Assembly: GCA_000739535.1 (NCBI GenBank)
Contig: DF820465.1
Coordinates: forward strand, 754,285 to 818,284
Length of the DNA stretch: 64,000 nucleotides
Direction of reading: 5' to 3'
Source of the DNA: Candidatus Vecturithrix granuli
Lineage (GTDB): Bacteria > Moduliflexota > Moduliflexia > Moduliflexales > Moduliflexaceae
Below the pieces are notes generated by a model. That model was not told the origin of the DNA. It worked only from the letters and a program-made list of their open reading frames with translations, and did no database searches. The position numbers and the translations under genes are program-made. Positions 17,713-27,188 of this stretch are shown here, piece by piece (positions within the stretch are counted from its first letter, which is position 1; every line of letters begins with the position of its first letter).

Positions 17713-18276
17713 CTATCTTTGGACGCGTTCAATATATCCGCCTGTGCGTGTGTCAACTTTCACCACATCACCCACATTTAAGAACAGCGGCACCTGCACG
17801 GTCGCCCCTGTTTCCAGTATGGCTGGTTTGGTTCCTCCTGAGGCGGTGTCTCCTCGAACCCCGGGATCTGTTTCCGCGATCCGTAATTCAACAAAGATCG
17901 GCACATCCACTCCAATGGGCTGTCCATTATAAAATAAGACTTTCACGACGACATTTTCCTGAAGATAGTTTTTACTGGTTCCTAATTGATCTTCTGTCAA
18001 AAAGATCTGTTCATAGGTTTCCATGTCCATAACATGGTACTCGTTGTCGCTTGAATATAAATATTGCATCTCTTTTTCTTCAAGCTGCGGTTTGCCAACT
18101 TTCTCTCCGGAACGAAACGTTCTTTCTAACACGTTTCCGGTGATCAGGCTTTTCAATTTAGTGCGGACAAACGCTCCGCCTTTTCCAGGTTTGACATGCT
18201 GAAATTCGACAATCACAAACGGTTCATTATCGAGTTCAATTTTTAATCCGTTTCTAAACTGGTTGGTCCCGTACAT
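17713..18276 (-). CDS. efp: Translation elongation factor P
   Basis: 187 residues, normal for EF-P. The N-terminal KOW-like domain has the loop KPGKGGAFV with Lys at the usual modification site. Two OB domains follow, with the family motifs VDVPIFVELRIAETDPGVRG and GDVVKVDTRTGGYIERV at the C-terminus. EF-P binds stalled ribosomes and promotes peptide bond formation at consecutive prolines. That fits a genome with Pro-rich proteins such as the PilP homologue here (seven prolines in a row). A GGGAGA site lies upstream of the ATG. Whether the Lys is modified by EpmA/B-type enzymes cannot be told. Confidence 0.96.
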   Translation of the reverse strand: MYGTNQFRNGLKIELDNEPFVIVEFQHVKPGKGGAFVRTKLKSLITGNVLERTFRSGEKVGKPQLEEKEMQYLYSSDNEYHVMDMETYEQIFLTEDQLGTSKNYLQENVVVKVLFYNGQPIGVDVPIFVELRIAETDPGVRGDTASGGTKPAILETGATVQVPLFLNVGDVVKVDTRTGGYIERVQR

Positions 18277-18311
18277 ATTCTCCCTGTTCGTTATAAAGAA
18301 AGAAACACAAA

Positions 18312-18350
18312 AAAAGAAGGAACATGGAGGGATTCGCTGTTCCTTCTTTT
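18312..18350 (-). terminator. Intrinsic terminator after the Glu-rich TPR gene
   Basis: The arms AAAAGAAGGAACA and TGTTCCTTCTTTT are exact complements around a 13-base loop. On the minus strand the stem is followed by a run of T. It lies 44 bases after the stop of the Glu-rich TPR gene and upstream of efp. Confidence 0.88.
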
Positions 18351-18393
18351 TATTGATCTGCTCTCTTTACACGTAGTTCACAAATTCCTTTTT

Positions 18394-20541
18394 TTATTCC
18401 AAACCATCCACATAAGCTTGTAAAGCAATCGTTTCTTCTAACATTTGTCGAATTGTCTTATTGGCTGAATCGCTGTCAAGAATTTTACGATAAATATTTA
18501 CGGCTTCATCAAAAAGATCTTGTTTAATATACAGTTCTGCCAGAGAAGTTGACGGCGATTCTCCCTCCTCTGCTTCTTCCTCAACTTCTTCTTCAAATTC
18601 TTCAATAATCGCTTCTTCATCGCCTGCTTCTTCATATTCAACTTCTTCAACTTCTTCAATAGCCTCAATTGCTTGAGCCTCTTCAAGTTCCTCAACTTCT
18701 TCCTCTTCAGGCAGAGGGACTTCTTCTTGAATCGCAATTTCTTCGGCTACTGGCTCCTCTCCTTTGGAGGGCTCTTCCTTCAATAATTCCTGCTCGAAGA
18801 CGTCAAAATCAAAATCTTGAAACACATCGCCTTCCTCTTCCTCTTCTTCTTCACCCCCCTCAATTTCTTCCTCTTCTTCTATTTCTTCTTCAGCAAGTCC
18901 AAAATCCTGGAATATAGAGGATTTCTCTCCACCTTCTTTTCCTTCGATATCTTCTGCGATCTCAACTTCTTCGCTTTCACTTTTAATTTCTGCTTCAGGA
19001 ATCTCTTCGATTTCTTCAATTTCTTCAATTTCTTCAAACTCTGTTTCTTCTTCAAACTCTTCAATTTCTTCAACTTCTTCAACTTCTTCAATTTCTTCAA
19101 TTTCTTCGGTTTCTGCTTCTTTAAGCTCTTCAATTTCCTCGAATTCCTCTTCCTGTTCAGGCAGTTCTTCTATTCCCGGAACGCCTTCAAGATCGATCAT
19201 CTCTTCCAGATCTCTCTCATCCTCAACAGATTCTAACCTCTCTGTACTCGCCATATCAAGGTCTTCACGCACATGTTCCTCTTCCGACTCTAAAAGTCCC
19301 ATAAAGTCATCAAGCTCTTGTGCATCCGTTTCATAGAGCAATTCACTTTCTGAGTCTGAGGTATATTTGCTATCAGAGAGTTCCTGGAATATTTGATTGA
19401 CAATATCATCGCCTTCGTCAGAAATTCCCTCGCCGAATTCAAGGGCTTCTTTCGCGCCAATATCTTCTTCAAGCTCTTCAACTTCTTCGAGTTCTTCAAC
19501 TTCTTCGAGTTCTTCAACTTCTTCAAACTCTTCAACTTCTTCAAGCTCTTCAACTCCTTCAAACTCTTCAACTTCTTCGACTTCTTCAAGCTCTTCAACT
19601 TCTTCGATTTCCTCAAACTCTTCAATTTCTTCAAGCTCTTCAACTTCCTCTGGAAGTTCTTCTGCTTGAGCTTCCAGATATTCTTCATTGACACCTTCGA
19701 TCTCATCTAGCGCTTGTTCAGCAAAGGCATCCATTTCGCTCTCTTCTTCTTCGATTTCCTCAAAAACTTCTTCAAATTCAGGCGATTCAAACGCTGTCTC
19801 TTCCTCGCTCACCTCTTCTACAGGTTCAAATTCTTCAATCTCTTCAACTTCTTCAACTGGTTCGACTTCAGTAATCTCTTCAACTTCTTCGAATTCTTCT
19901 TCCAAAGGCAGTTCTTCGATTTCTTCAAGGGCTTCAACTTCCTCTTCTTCTGTCCCAAAATCCATCATTTCTTCGAATTCTTCAGTCACGTCAAATTCCC
20001 CGAACCCTCCCTCAGGCGACACCGCAATGGTTTCACCAGGAGCGGCAGGCACAGGACCAGCTTGAACGGGTTTAGAAGGCACAGCAACCCCTGCTCCTTC
20101 GATTTTGGGAGTGACGTCACGGCCTATGAGACTGCTGATATAATCCAGCATGACCTTACACTCAGGATCTTCTGGATTCAATTTGAATGCTGAACCAAAT
20201 CGTTCAGCAGCCTTTTCATGATCTTGTTTCTGCATGGCGATTTCACCAAGCAGTTTATACGCCACAAACTTTTTGGGATCCTGGCGAATGACTTCTTCAA
20301 ACTCACGAGTGGCATCTTCAACCTGCCCCTGCGTCAGATAGATGCGCGCAATCGCCAGACGCGCATCCACATAATCAGGATGGCGTTTTAGTCCCTCGCG
20401 CAGAATATTTGTGGCCTCTTCAGCCACCCCAAGTTTGCGATATAATTCGGCTAGCGTCAGGAATTCCCGTGAATTCGGATCCTTCTGCATAATATCTTTG
20501 TATTTATCAATCTGAGCTAACAGCTCCTGATCTAATGACAT
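18394..20541 (-). CDS. TPR protein with a very long Glu-rich low-complexity region
   Basis: 715 residues. The first 140 form about four TPR units (for example DARLAIARIYLTQGQVEDAT and AYKLLGEIAMQKQDHEKAAE). A region of nearly 500 residues (about 185-660) is dominated by Glu with Val, Leu, Ile and Phe at regular spacing, in units like EEVEELEE. A final TPR-like unit (TSLAELYIKQDLFDEAVNIY) closes the protein. No signal peptide is visible, so it is probably cytoplasmic. The charge is extremely negative, which suggests an extended or helical spacer that binds cations or basic partners. The DNA of this tract is a degenerate repeat of CTTCAA/CTTCTT codons. The gene is monocistronic, followed by a terminator. 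Function unknown. Confidence 0.85.
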   Translation of the reverse strand: MSLDQELLAQIDKYKDIMQKDPNSREFLTLAELYRKLGVAEEATNILREGLKRHPDYVDARLAIARIYLTQGQVEDATREFEEVIRQDPKKFVAYKLLGEIAMQKQDHEKAAERFGSAFKLNPEDPECKVMLDYISSLIGRDVTPKIEGAGVAVPSKPVQAGPVPAAPGETIAVSPEGGFGEFDVTEEFEEMMDFGTEEEEVEALEEIEELPLEEEFEEVEEITEVEPVEEVEEIEEFEPVEEVSEEETAFESPEFEEVFEEIEEEESEMDAFAEQALDEIEGVNEEYLEAQAEELPEEVEELEEIEEFEEIEEVEELEEVEEVEEFEGVEELEEVEEFEEVEELEEVEELEEVEELEEDIGAKEALEFGEGISDEGDDIVNQIFQELSDSKYTSDSESELLYETDAQELDDFMGLLESEEEHVREDLDMASTERLESVEDERDLEEMIDLEGVPGIEELPEQEEEFEEIEELKEAETEEIEEIEEVEEVEEIEEFEEETEFEEIEEIEEIEEIPEAEIKSESEEVEIAEDIEGKEGGEKSSIFQDFGLAEEEIEEEEEIEGGEEEEEEEGDVFQDFDFDVFEQELLKEEPSKGEEPVAEEIAIQEEVPLPEEEEVEELEEAQAIEAIEEVEEVEYEEAGDEEAIIEEFEEEVEEEAEEGESPSTSLAELYIKQDLFDEAVNIYRKILDSDSANKTIRQMLEETIALQAYVDGLE
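18540..19980. repeat. Low-complexity CTT-rich codon tract
   Basis: The plus strand here is dominated by TTCTTCAA, TTCTTCGA and similar triplet-phased repeats, the complement of Glu-rich coding sequence. It produces long spurious open frames in the other phases, which I regard as shadows. Confidence 0.8.
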
Positions 20542-20598
20542 GTTGATATATACTCCCCTAAAAATCTACCGATTGTAAGATCGTTACACTTCACAATT

Positions 20599-20680
20599 CA
20601 AGACACTCCTGTCTTGTATAAATACATTCACTTTCCAGGAGTTCCTGGTTTTCATAAAGATTCCCATCAACTCCTGGAAA
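20599..20680. repeat. Two palindromes between the Ig-like lipoprotein and the Glu-rich TPR genes
   Basis: A 6-base-pair hairpin CAAGAC/GTCTTG lies at 20599-20616. A perfect 12-base inverted repeat TTTCCAGGAGTT/AACTCCTGGAAA is at 20632-20680 with a long loop. They follow the stop of the Ig-like lipoprotein gene on the minus strand and may act in termination or transcript stability, though no T tract is present. Confidence 0.6.
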
Positions 20681-20703
20681 CAATCATAGATAAGCACACC
20701 CAC

Positions 20704-22599
20704 CTAGTTCGCGCTGACGGTAAACCATGTATCCGTATCAGTCCCATCAGGCGTTGTGTCATATTTTCGCAGATCGCCGGCAACCACTTCCATGTTCACT
20801 TGACAGCTTGTATTAGATGCCGTCGCCACCGCTGTGATTGTCGGTTCCGCCACGCCCGCCGCATTGGTCGTCGCGGTTACGCTTGTGGGCGGTGTAAATG
20901 TAATGCCCGCACAATTCTGCATCTGTAATAGTGTGAAGGTCACGGTCAATCCTTCAATTCGACTTCCAACCGAATCTCTTATGATGGCTTTAACACTTAC
21001 CAGTGACGTTCCTGTGAGATCTGTCCCGGTGCGAGTAATAGCGACATCAGAGAGATACAAGTCAAGAGTGGCCGGCACAGAAATAATGGCAACTTCTGTA
21101 GAACCGTGACCACCACCCTGTCCGCCTGTTGGGAGCGTTGTTGAAGCCAGTGCAGTAACCGTGGCTGTACCTGGCGTTGATCCCGCTTGCAATGTTGTTG
21201 TCGCGATGCCAAACTGGTTAGTCGTCGCTGTTGTTGACAGCAGCGATCCTAAATTCGTCTGAAATCCGACAGTGACTCCTGAGAGGAGTTGATTCTGATA
21301 CGAGACGATAGCGGTAATAACAGAGGTGCTGCCGACTTGAATTTCATCCGGCATAGCTGACACTTCAATCGTTAATTCAACCGGAGGTGCCGCCAGAACG
21401 GTCACGGTCACGGTGACATCATCGCAATATTTTGTACCAGCAGAATCAATGCCGTAAGTGCATGCTTTTATGGTAAACTCGTGTGTTCCGACCGAGAGTT
21501 TCCCAGGTTTAAACGTCAGAGTCGCTGTTCCGTTAGAATCTGTCGTGGCATATCCGACAACGGCTCCGGAAAACTCGACGCGCACGCCACTGCCGACTTT
21601 GTCACCGGTAGCATCCCAGATATTAGCCGTCAATGTGACATCAGCCGTCTCTCCAAGTCCGGTTGTCGAATCTGCTGTAACCACCTGAGATATAGGCTCT
21701 GCCGTTAAAAAGATGCCTGGAACACCGGGGCCTGGCACCCCAGGTCCTTCGGTAATAAGCACAACTGTCTTGGCCTGTAGCGTTCCAACCAGATCATTGA
21801 CAAAGACGCTAGCTGAAATCACAGCGCTTCCCTTGCGCGCGCCATAAAAGTATATGGAAGAGCTTCCCCCTGAATCCGTTATGCCTGTGGCAGTGGTACT
21901 CAAAGAGGAGGGGCCATCCGGATCATTTTCTAAATATCCTAAATCAGAAGTGAAAGTAATGGTAAAATTCTCGACGGATCCTCCTGTAGAATCAACTAAT
22001 TTGGCGACAATAGCTGCATAGGTTGCCATATCCGCGGGAATAGTTCTGGGAGAGGCTGTCAGCGTCAAGGTATAATTTCCGGCTGACGAGGGCTGACCAC
22101 TTGAAGTGAGCGTAATCACTGTGGTGACATATAAATCGTTCACACTATCTTTATCAAGATCAATGCTTGCCTGGACGGTACAACTGCCCGATGTGGTTCC
22201 ATAAAAGCGAACAGATGCCTGTCCATTAGCATCGGTCGTTGCAGTCACTGTGGATAAATGAGTTGGACCTAAATTTCCAATCGAGTCAGCAGTAAACGTC
22301 ACGGGAAAATTTGCCAGGGATCTTCCGGAGGTATCCGCAAGTGCCGCTGTCATCACGGCATAATTCAGATTATCTGCCGGAATTGTATTGGTGTCAGAGG
22401 AAATTGACAAGGTATAGGTGCCAAGGGAGGATTGCGGTCCTATCGGAAGAGGTACGCCGCCGCTTGTGCCGACCGGCGAACTCGGGCGATCGGTATCATC
22501 ACTCAATTTTCCACAGCCAACAAAAATAGCACCTATAATAATCCAAACAAGAAGACAACTCATAATAAGGATGTTGTTGACATGCCTAAATTTTTTCAT
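20704..22599 (-). CDS. Lipoprotein with tandem Ig-like (Big_1/invasin-type) domains
   Basis: 631 residues. The signal peptide MKKFRHVNNILIMSCLLVWI ends in IFVGC, a plausible lipobox, so the protein is probably lipid-anchored. The rest is five to six repeats of about 100 residues with the Ig-like pattern TLTASPRTIPAD ... V.A.L.D..G..V.NF.ITF ... T.T...T...G..S...Y, ending in valine- and threonine-rich strands. This matches bacterial Big_1 domains as in intimin/invasin, used in adhesion or as surface stalks. No catalytic residues are seen. It is followed by a short lipoprotein gene upstream on the same strand, which may be a partner. Surface location in an adhesive role is an inference. Confidence 0.82.
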   Translation of the reverse strand: MKKFRHVNNILIMSCLLVWIIIGAIFVGCGKLSDDTDRPSSPVGTSGGVPLPIGPQSSLGTYTLSISSDTNTIPADNLNYAVMTAALADTSGRSLANFPVTFTADSIGNLGPTHLSTVTATTDANGQASVRFYGTTSGSCTVQASIDLDKDSVNDLYVTTVITLTSSGQPSSAGNYTLTLTASPRTIPADMATYAAIVAKLVDSTGGSVENFTITFTSDLGYLENDPDGPSSLSTTATGITDSGGSSSIYFYGARKGSAVISASVFVNDLVGTLQAKTVVLITEGPGVPGPGVPGIFLTAEPISQVVTADSTTGLGETADVTLTANIWDATGDKVGSGVRVEFSGAVVGYATTDSNGTATLTFKPGKLSVGTHEFTIKACTYGIDSAGTKYCDDVTVTVTVLAAPPVELTIEVSAMPDEIQVGSTSVITAIVSYQNQLLSGVTVGFQTNLGSLLSTTATTNQFGIATTTLQAGSTPGTATVTALASTTLPTGGQGGGHGSTEVAIISVPATLDLYLSDVAITRTGTDLTGTSLVSVKAIIRDSVGSRIEGLTVTFTLLQMQNCAGITFTPPTSVTATTNAAGVAEPTITAVATASNTSCQVNMEVVAGDLRKYDTTPDGTDTDTWFTVSAN

Positions 22600-22705
22600 A
22601 AATTACACCTCATCTATTACAGCGCATAAAATAGCACACATTTTTCTTGGTTATGACGGCAAACTCGTATATATCAAAACACTGATCAAAATTTCTTTAA
22701 TTTTT

Positions 22706-23287
22706 TTATCCCGGAAAATCTGACGCAAGTACGATGATCACAGTTTTACAAGACACCGCATTTCCCATTAAGTCTTCCCCAAAAAATTCAACAACAGCAT
22801 TGAAGTAGATTTCACCTTCTCCTCCGCCAAAGGCCAATTCTTTTAAGGGGGACTTCAGTTTTGCCGATGCCAGCATAATGGGAAGATTCTCCACTGTTCC
22901 TGTTGATCCTGCCGGAACTCGCATTGAAATGTTCATCATAAAAGGATCAGGAACGTTAGAACTTCCATCAACACGATAATACGTTACTCGATATTCCGTA
23001 ATAATTACATCAGCAAATACTGTCGTGGGAGTGTTCGTCTGATTTTTGTAAATAGATTCTATTGTAAATTTCTCATACCGGGTGTCTGTCACTCCTGACG
23101 GAACTGTCGGTGTATACACATCAACAAGAACTCCTAAAACGTCTTCTGCTCCTCCTGGGTCACCAACAACTAAAAATATCGGTGATTTTCCATTCCCCCC
23201 AACTGATTCTCCACAGGATACCAACATGAGAGACAATAAAAGCAGTATAATGATCAGACATAAAAACGTAGAACGTTGAACTTGCAT
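22706..23287 (-). CDS. Small lipoprotein of unknown function
   Basis: 193 residues with a hydrophobic signal ending MLVSCGES, a clear lipobox. The mature part is beta-rich and contains DPGGAEDVLGVLVDVYTPTV and YFNAVVEFFGEDLMGNAV, suggesting an Ig-like or beta-sandwich domain. It lies 106 bases upstream of the Ig-like-repeat lipoprotein and 78 bases downstream of pilQ, on the same strand. This places it at the end of the pilus region, where it could be an accessory outer-membrane or surface protein. No family is recognised. Confidence 0.72.
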   Translation of the reverse strand: MQVQRSTFLCLIIILLLLSLMLVSCGESVGGNGKSPIFLVVGDPGGAEDVLGVLVDVYTPTVPSGVTDTRYEKFTIESIYKNQTNTPTTVFADVIITEYRVTYYRVDGSSNVPDPFMMNISMRVPAGSTGTVENLPIMLASAKLKSPLKELAFGGGEGEIYFNAVVEFFGEDLMGNAVSCKTVIIVLASDFPG

Positions 23288-23365
23288 AATTCTTGCAGGA
23301 ACAGAGGAATAAAGCTGCCTCTCCTACGGTATTCATTCCTCTTTCCCAACAATTTCCTTCCTTGT

Positions 23366-25948
23366 TTAATATGCCAATGACACATTTGTTCCTTCTTGTT
23401 CAGATTGCAGAAACTGACGATCTAAAATACGCGGCGTCAAAAAGATTAACAGTTCACTCTTTTCTTTGATATTCGGCAGCGTCGATTTGAACAGGCGTCC
23501 GACTACTGGTATTTTGTGCAAAAACGGCACTGCTGTAAAGTTTTCGGCTTCGGTGGTCTGATAAATTCCACCAATAACCACAGTTTCACCATCTTTCACC
23601 GTAATTTCACTATTGACTGACTGGTTTGTTGTATCAGTTCCGGATGAGCCAGTAAAGGCATCATTCTTCACATCGACAGTCATGGTAATATAACCATCAT
23701 TTGACACGCGCGGGGTAACATTAAGGCTCAGAGTGGCCTGCACTTCACGCGTAGTCGTCGTGGTCGTGCCTGCACTCGTCGTTGTCTCGGTGATACGGCG
23801 TACCTGTCCGGCACTCACTGTCGCAGGCACATTATCCTGAGTAAAAATCTTGGGCTGACCAAGAGTCTTGGTTTTGTTTTCTTTTTCAGCCGCATCTATT
23901 CTGGCAAAGATCGCAATAACGTCATCAATGCTTCCGAAGCGAATATCGCCGGTTGAAAATACCGGAGATGTCACGCCCGGTAAGTTGACCCCAAAGCCTG
24001 GAATATCAACGGAATAGGGAAACCGATAATCCAGAGCATTGCCATGTTCCGCATTAGCATAAAAGCTTCCACCCCAGGTAATGCCAAGTTCTTTTTGGAA
24101 ATATGAAGAAATAGAAACAACCCGCGCTTCAATCATTACTTGCGGGGTTCGTCGATCCAAGGTGGCGACAATTTCTTCAATTTTTCGAATATTTTCCGCT
24201 GTATCCTGAATAATAAGGGTTTTTGTGCGATCATCCACCGTGATCGTTCCTCTTCGCTGCTCCTGTCGCCCTGTTTGAGCGAATGTACCCTGAAAATATT
24301 GATTAATAATACCAACAATACTCTGAGGTTCAGCGAAATTAATCGTAATGAGACGGGTTTCCAACGCTTCCAATTCTTCTTGAACTTTCCGCGCTTCAAT
24401 CTGCTGTCGCTGTTGTTCGACTCGTTGCACAATTTCTTGTTGGAAAATCGTTGATTGCGCTACTCGCAGAATGTTCCCCTCGATTTCAACGCTTAAGTTA
24501 TTCATTTTCAAGACAATATCTAAGGCTTGATCCCAGGGGATATTATTCAAGTGAACTGTCACCTTGCCTGAAACTCCGGGATGCACAACTAAATTCAATC
24601 CACTGACTTCTGCAATCACTTGCAGCACATCTAAAACATCAGCTTCTTGAAAATGAATTGAAATTAATTGCCCTTTATATTGTTGTTCTTCATCAGTTTT
24701 AGGAGTTCGAATCGAAGGTTCAGCAGCAAATTCGGCCTCTTCAGTCATTTCCACGTCCTCTTTTACGGCTTGCTCAATCCCTGTTGTCAAGGGTACTTCT
24801 ACAATCTCCGCTTGTTCAGAAGATAGCTCAGATGTTGTAAAGATCTTCTGGTGATCGAATTCAATTGTCAATTGCCCGGATTCTACCTTGACTTCATGCT
24901 TTGTGGGTTTCAGTAAATCAACGAGAAGCCGCACGCTATTATCCTTTCCATCAGGAGTTTTGCGCAATTGAAATAATCGTAGTTGTTTGACAACTGTTTT
25001 CAATTCATCCGGCGTAATCACCTTTTCATTGCCCGGAGGAAGTTCACTCTGTTTTAAATCAAGCGTTAATCGCGGGGGAGTTTCACTGCGTTTGACCTCA
25101 AATTCAGGCAGTTTATTGCTATAAATGGTAATCTGCGTTTTGTCATCAGTTTCTGTCACCTGAAGATCTTTAATCAGAGCAATATCTGTAATCATCCCGG
25201 GCAGGGGAGTGACTCCCCCGACAGTTTGAGGCGGCTGTTGAATTTCAATAACAGGCGTACCGGGTTGAAGCGTCACAGGCTGAATTGTCGGCAATTCTTC
25301 TTGTACTTTTGGAATTGGCTGAGGAAGAGCCGGCGTTTCCGGTGTAAGCGAGACAGGTAGTTTTGATGGACTGAGTTCTGGTTTGGATGCAATCACTGTT
25401 GCAGGTTTCTCTTGCAATGGTTTGAATTCTTCAAATCCAGGCGGCAACACCGAGGTGACTGAAGTTGGAGGCGTCGTTACGTCTTCAATCGTGGTTTCCA
25501 GATCAATATATAATTTATTGGCGTCGCTAAACACCTGATACGGCACTAAACGTGAAAGTGCAACCTCTATACGGGAATTTACGCTTCCTCCATCAGTAAA
25601 TTGAAACGGCGTAATTCGCATAACTGGAAATGCCTCTTGAAACGTTAATTCTGACACCTCTGAAGAATCAATATTGGGCAAATCCAATACCAGTCGCAAC
25701 GGATCGGTCAACTTAAAAGCCGTGTAGGTTAGCTCTGAATTAGCTTCCAGTGTGATCCGCATTTTTCCGATCAATGATTCGGTCGAAATCCGAGAAATTT
25801 TTGCGGTGGTTGCTATCGGCTTCTGTTCCTCCGGAACACTTCCTAATTGTTCGACTTCCGGGGTCGCACACCCCCACATCATGATCACGAAAAGCGTTCC
25901 AATAACAATACCTTTCATCCAGGAGCTAAAATTTTCAGGATGCATCAT
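23366..25948 (-). CDS. pilQ: Type IV pilus secretin PilQ
   Basis: 860 residues. A lipoprotein-like signal peptide ends MMWGCATPE. Two AMIN-type domains (about 50-130 and 255-370) bind peptidoglycan in this family. An STN domain (about 428-500) and a secretin N1 domain (about 535-610) come next. The secretin barrel domain (about 620-845) includes VMIEARVVSISSYFQKELGI and VPFLHKIPVVGRLFKS, the conserved lip region. PilQ forms the outer-membrane pore for the pilus. The start at 25948 has GGAGG seven bases upstream and overlaps the pilP stop. It closes the pilMNOPQ operon. Confidence 0.95.
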   Translation of the reverse strand: MMHPENFSSWMKGIVIGTLFVIMMWGCATPEVEQLGSVPEEQKPIATTAKISRISTESLIGKMRITLEANSELTYTAFKLTDPLRLVLDLPNIDSSEVSELTFQEAFPVMRITPFQFTDGGSVNSRIEVALSRLVPYQVFSDANKLYIDLETTIEDVTTPPTSVTSVLPPGFEEFKPLQEKPATVIASKPELSPSKLPVSLTPETPALPQPIPKVQEELPTIQPVTLQPGTPVIEIQQPPQTVGGVTPLPGMITDIALIKDLQVTETDDKTQITIYSNKLPEFEVKRSETPPRLTLDLKQSELPPGNEKVITPDELKTVVKQLRLFQLRKTPDGKDNSVRLLVDLLKPTKHEVKVESGQLTIEFDHQKIFTTSELSSEQAEIVEVPLTTGIEQAVKEDVEMTEEAEFAAEPSIRTPKTDEEQQYKGQLISIHFQEADVLDVLQVIAEVSGLNLVVHPGVSGKVTVHLNNIPWDQALDIVLKMNNLSVEIEGNILRVAQSTIFQQEIVQRVEQQRQQIEARKVQEELEALETRLITINFAEPQSIVGIINQYFQGTFAQTGRQEQRRGTITVDDRTKTLIIQDTAENIRKIEEIVATLDRRTPQVMIEARVVSISSYFQKELGITWGGSFYANAEHGNALDYRFPYSVDIPGFGVNLPGVTSPVFSTGDIRFGSIDDVIAIFARIDAAEKENKTKTLGQPKIFTQDNVPATVSAGQVRRITETTTSAGTTTTTTREVQATLSLNVTPRVSNDGYITMTVDVKNDAFTGSSGTDTTNQSVNSEITVKDGETVVIGGIYQTTEAENFTAVPFLHKIPVVGRLFKSTLPNIKEKSELLIFLTPRILDRQFLQSEQEGTNVSLAY

Positions 25949-26520
25949 GATTTTTCCTCCTCTTCAATAGGCTTAAGATAGAGTGGCGTCTCAACTTCTT
26001 CTACCTTTCCACTCTCATAGCGATAGATTTCTTTCACAATAACGACATTATCCGTAATGGAAATCACTTCTCCATCATGAGTGCCAACAAGCGTTCCAAC
26101 AAGCAATGTGTAGGATTTCCCATCAGGAGCAGCGACCCTGGCATACTCCCCTAGCCCGCCAAGAATGATTCCTGTGATTTTTAATTGTTTCACATCAAAC
26201 TTTTGGAGAGGAGTTTTTACCGTAGCCGGATCAGGCGTCACGAGAACTTCAGGCACTTCAGGGATTTCCTCAACAATTAAGGTTTTAAACGGTTCTCGAC
26301 GTCCTGACGGATCATATTGATATTCGGGCGGTTTTTCCTGCTCTGCCTCTCCTTGATTTTCCTCCGCCTCTGCTGTTGCAGGCGGAGGAGTTGTTTTTTC
26401 TATTTTTTCAGGAGGTGGCGGTGGTGGTGGCTCCTTACAGCCGGACAGTAAAATCAACCCTCCCCACAGAGTAACCAAAAGACTGCTCACAACTATTTTC
26501 AAGAAATATTTCGTTATCAT
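25945..26520 (-). CDS. pilP: Type IV pilus assembly lipoprotein PilP
   Basis: 191 residues with a signal peptide ending LILLSGC, a lipobox. A disordered linker (seven prolines, then Glu-rich) precedes the beta-rich PilP domain (about 90-185), which has the family features DPSGRREPF, LKITGIILGG and DVVVKEIYRY-like strands. PilP connects the inner-membrane PilNO dimer to the PilQ secretin. It overlaps pilQ by four bases. The seven-proline run is a likely EF-P-dependent stall site. Confidence 0.93.
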   Translation of the reverse strand: MITKYFLKIVVSSLLVTLWGGLILLSGCKEPPPPPPPEKIEKTTPPPATAEAEENQGEAEQEKPPEYQYDPSGRREPFKTLIVEEIPEVPEVLVTPDPATVKTPLQKFDVKQLKITGIILGGLGEYARVAAPDGKSYTLLVGTLVGTHDGEVISITDNVVIVKEIYRYESGKVEEVETPLYLKPIEEEEKS

Positions 26521-26595
26521 AATAGATCAAGACCTATTTTTTTATGTTGCTCATCATAACAGCATATACTCTCAATATCCATCACTCTCTTCCTG

Positions 26596-27168
26596 TCATT
26601 GGGCTGGTGGAGTTTTAGCCTGCTTAAAGGTGACTGCCTGACAGGAAATATTTAATTCTCCGGTAACCCCTTTCGGCGAAAGCGTCATATTCCTGAGTGT
26701 GACAATGCGCTCCATTTTACTAATCGCATCAGCAAATTTGGCGAAGTTATGATAGCCGCCTGACACACTGATTTGAACAGGTACTTCACTATAAAATTCC
26801 TGCGCTTGTTCACCTTGCGGTTGAAAAAGCGAAAATGACAATCCTGCATTCAGGGCCGATTCGTTGATCTGATCCAAAAGATTCGGAATTTCTTCTTCTT
26901 CCGGAAGTTTTTTCAAGGCATCTTTCAATTTGAGATCAACCAATCGTAATTCTTCTTTGAACTCGTCATATCTAGCCGCAAACGCTTCTGCCTTTTGTAA
27001 TTCAACCTGTAAACTCTGAAGTTCTTGTTCGAGGGCGTCTATTTTGGCTTTTTTGTCAGTATATACCAACCAATAAAATAACCCGACGGAAATAAGCACG
27101 ATCCCCACCAGGATCAAATACTTATACTTTGCGGGAAAATCTGCAAATTTATCAAGAAATTTATCCAT
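26596..27168 (-). CDS. pilO: Type IV pilus inner-membrane protein PilO
   Basis: 190 residues: a short cytoplasmic tail, one membrane helix (YLILVGIVLISVGLFYWLVY, about 17-36), a coiled coil (about 38-85) and a ferredoxin-like periplasmic domain containing EVPVQISVSGGYHNFAKFAD, typical of PilO. It pairs with PilN in the inner membrane to form the alignment complex with PilM and PilP. It lies 20 bases after pilN in the operon. Confidence 0.93.
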   Translation of the reverse strand: MDKFLDKFADFPAKYKYLILVGIVLISVGLFYWLVYTDKKAKIDALEQELQSLQVELQKAEAFAARYDEFKEELRLVDLKLKDALKKLPEEEEIPNLLDQINESALNAGLSFSLFQPQGEQAQEFYSEVPVQISVSGGYHNFAKFADAISKMERIVTLRNMTLSPKGVTGELNISCQAVTFKQAKTPPAQ

Positions 27169-27188
27169 GGGTCTTCACTCTATTACTG

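Noticed and set aside
18817..20193. Long plus-strand open frames rich in Phe/Leu or Ser opposite the Glu-rich TPR gene
   Set aside because: They are antisense shadows of a repetitive Glu-codon tract, with no ribosome binding sites or domains.
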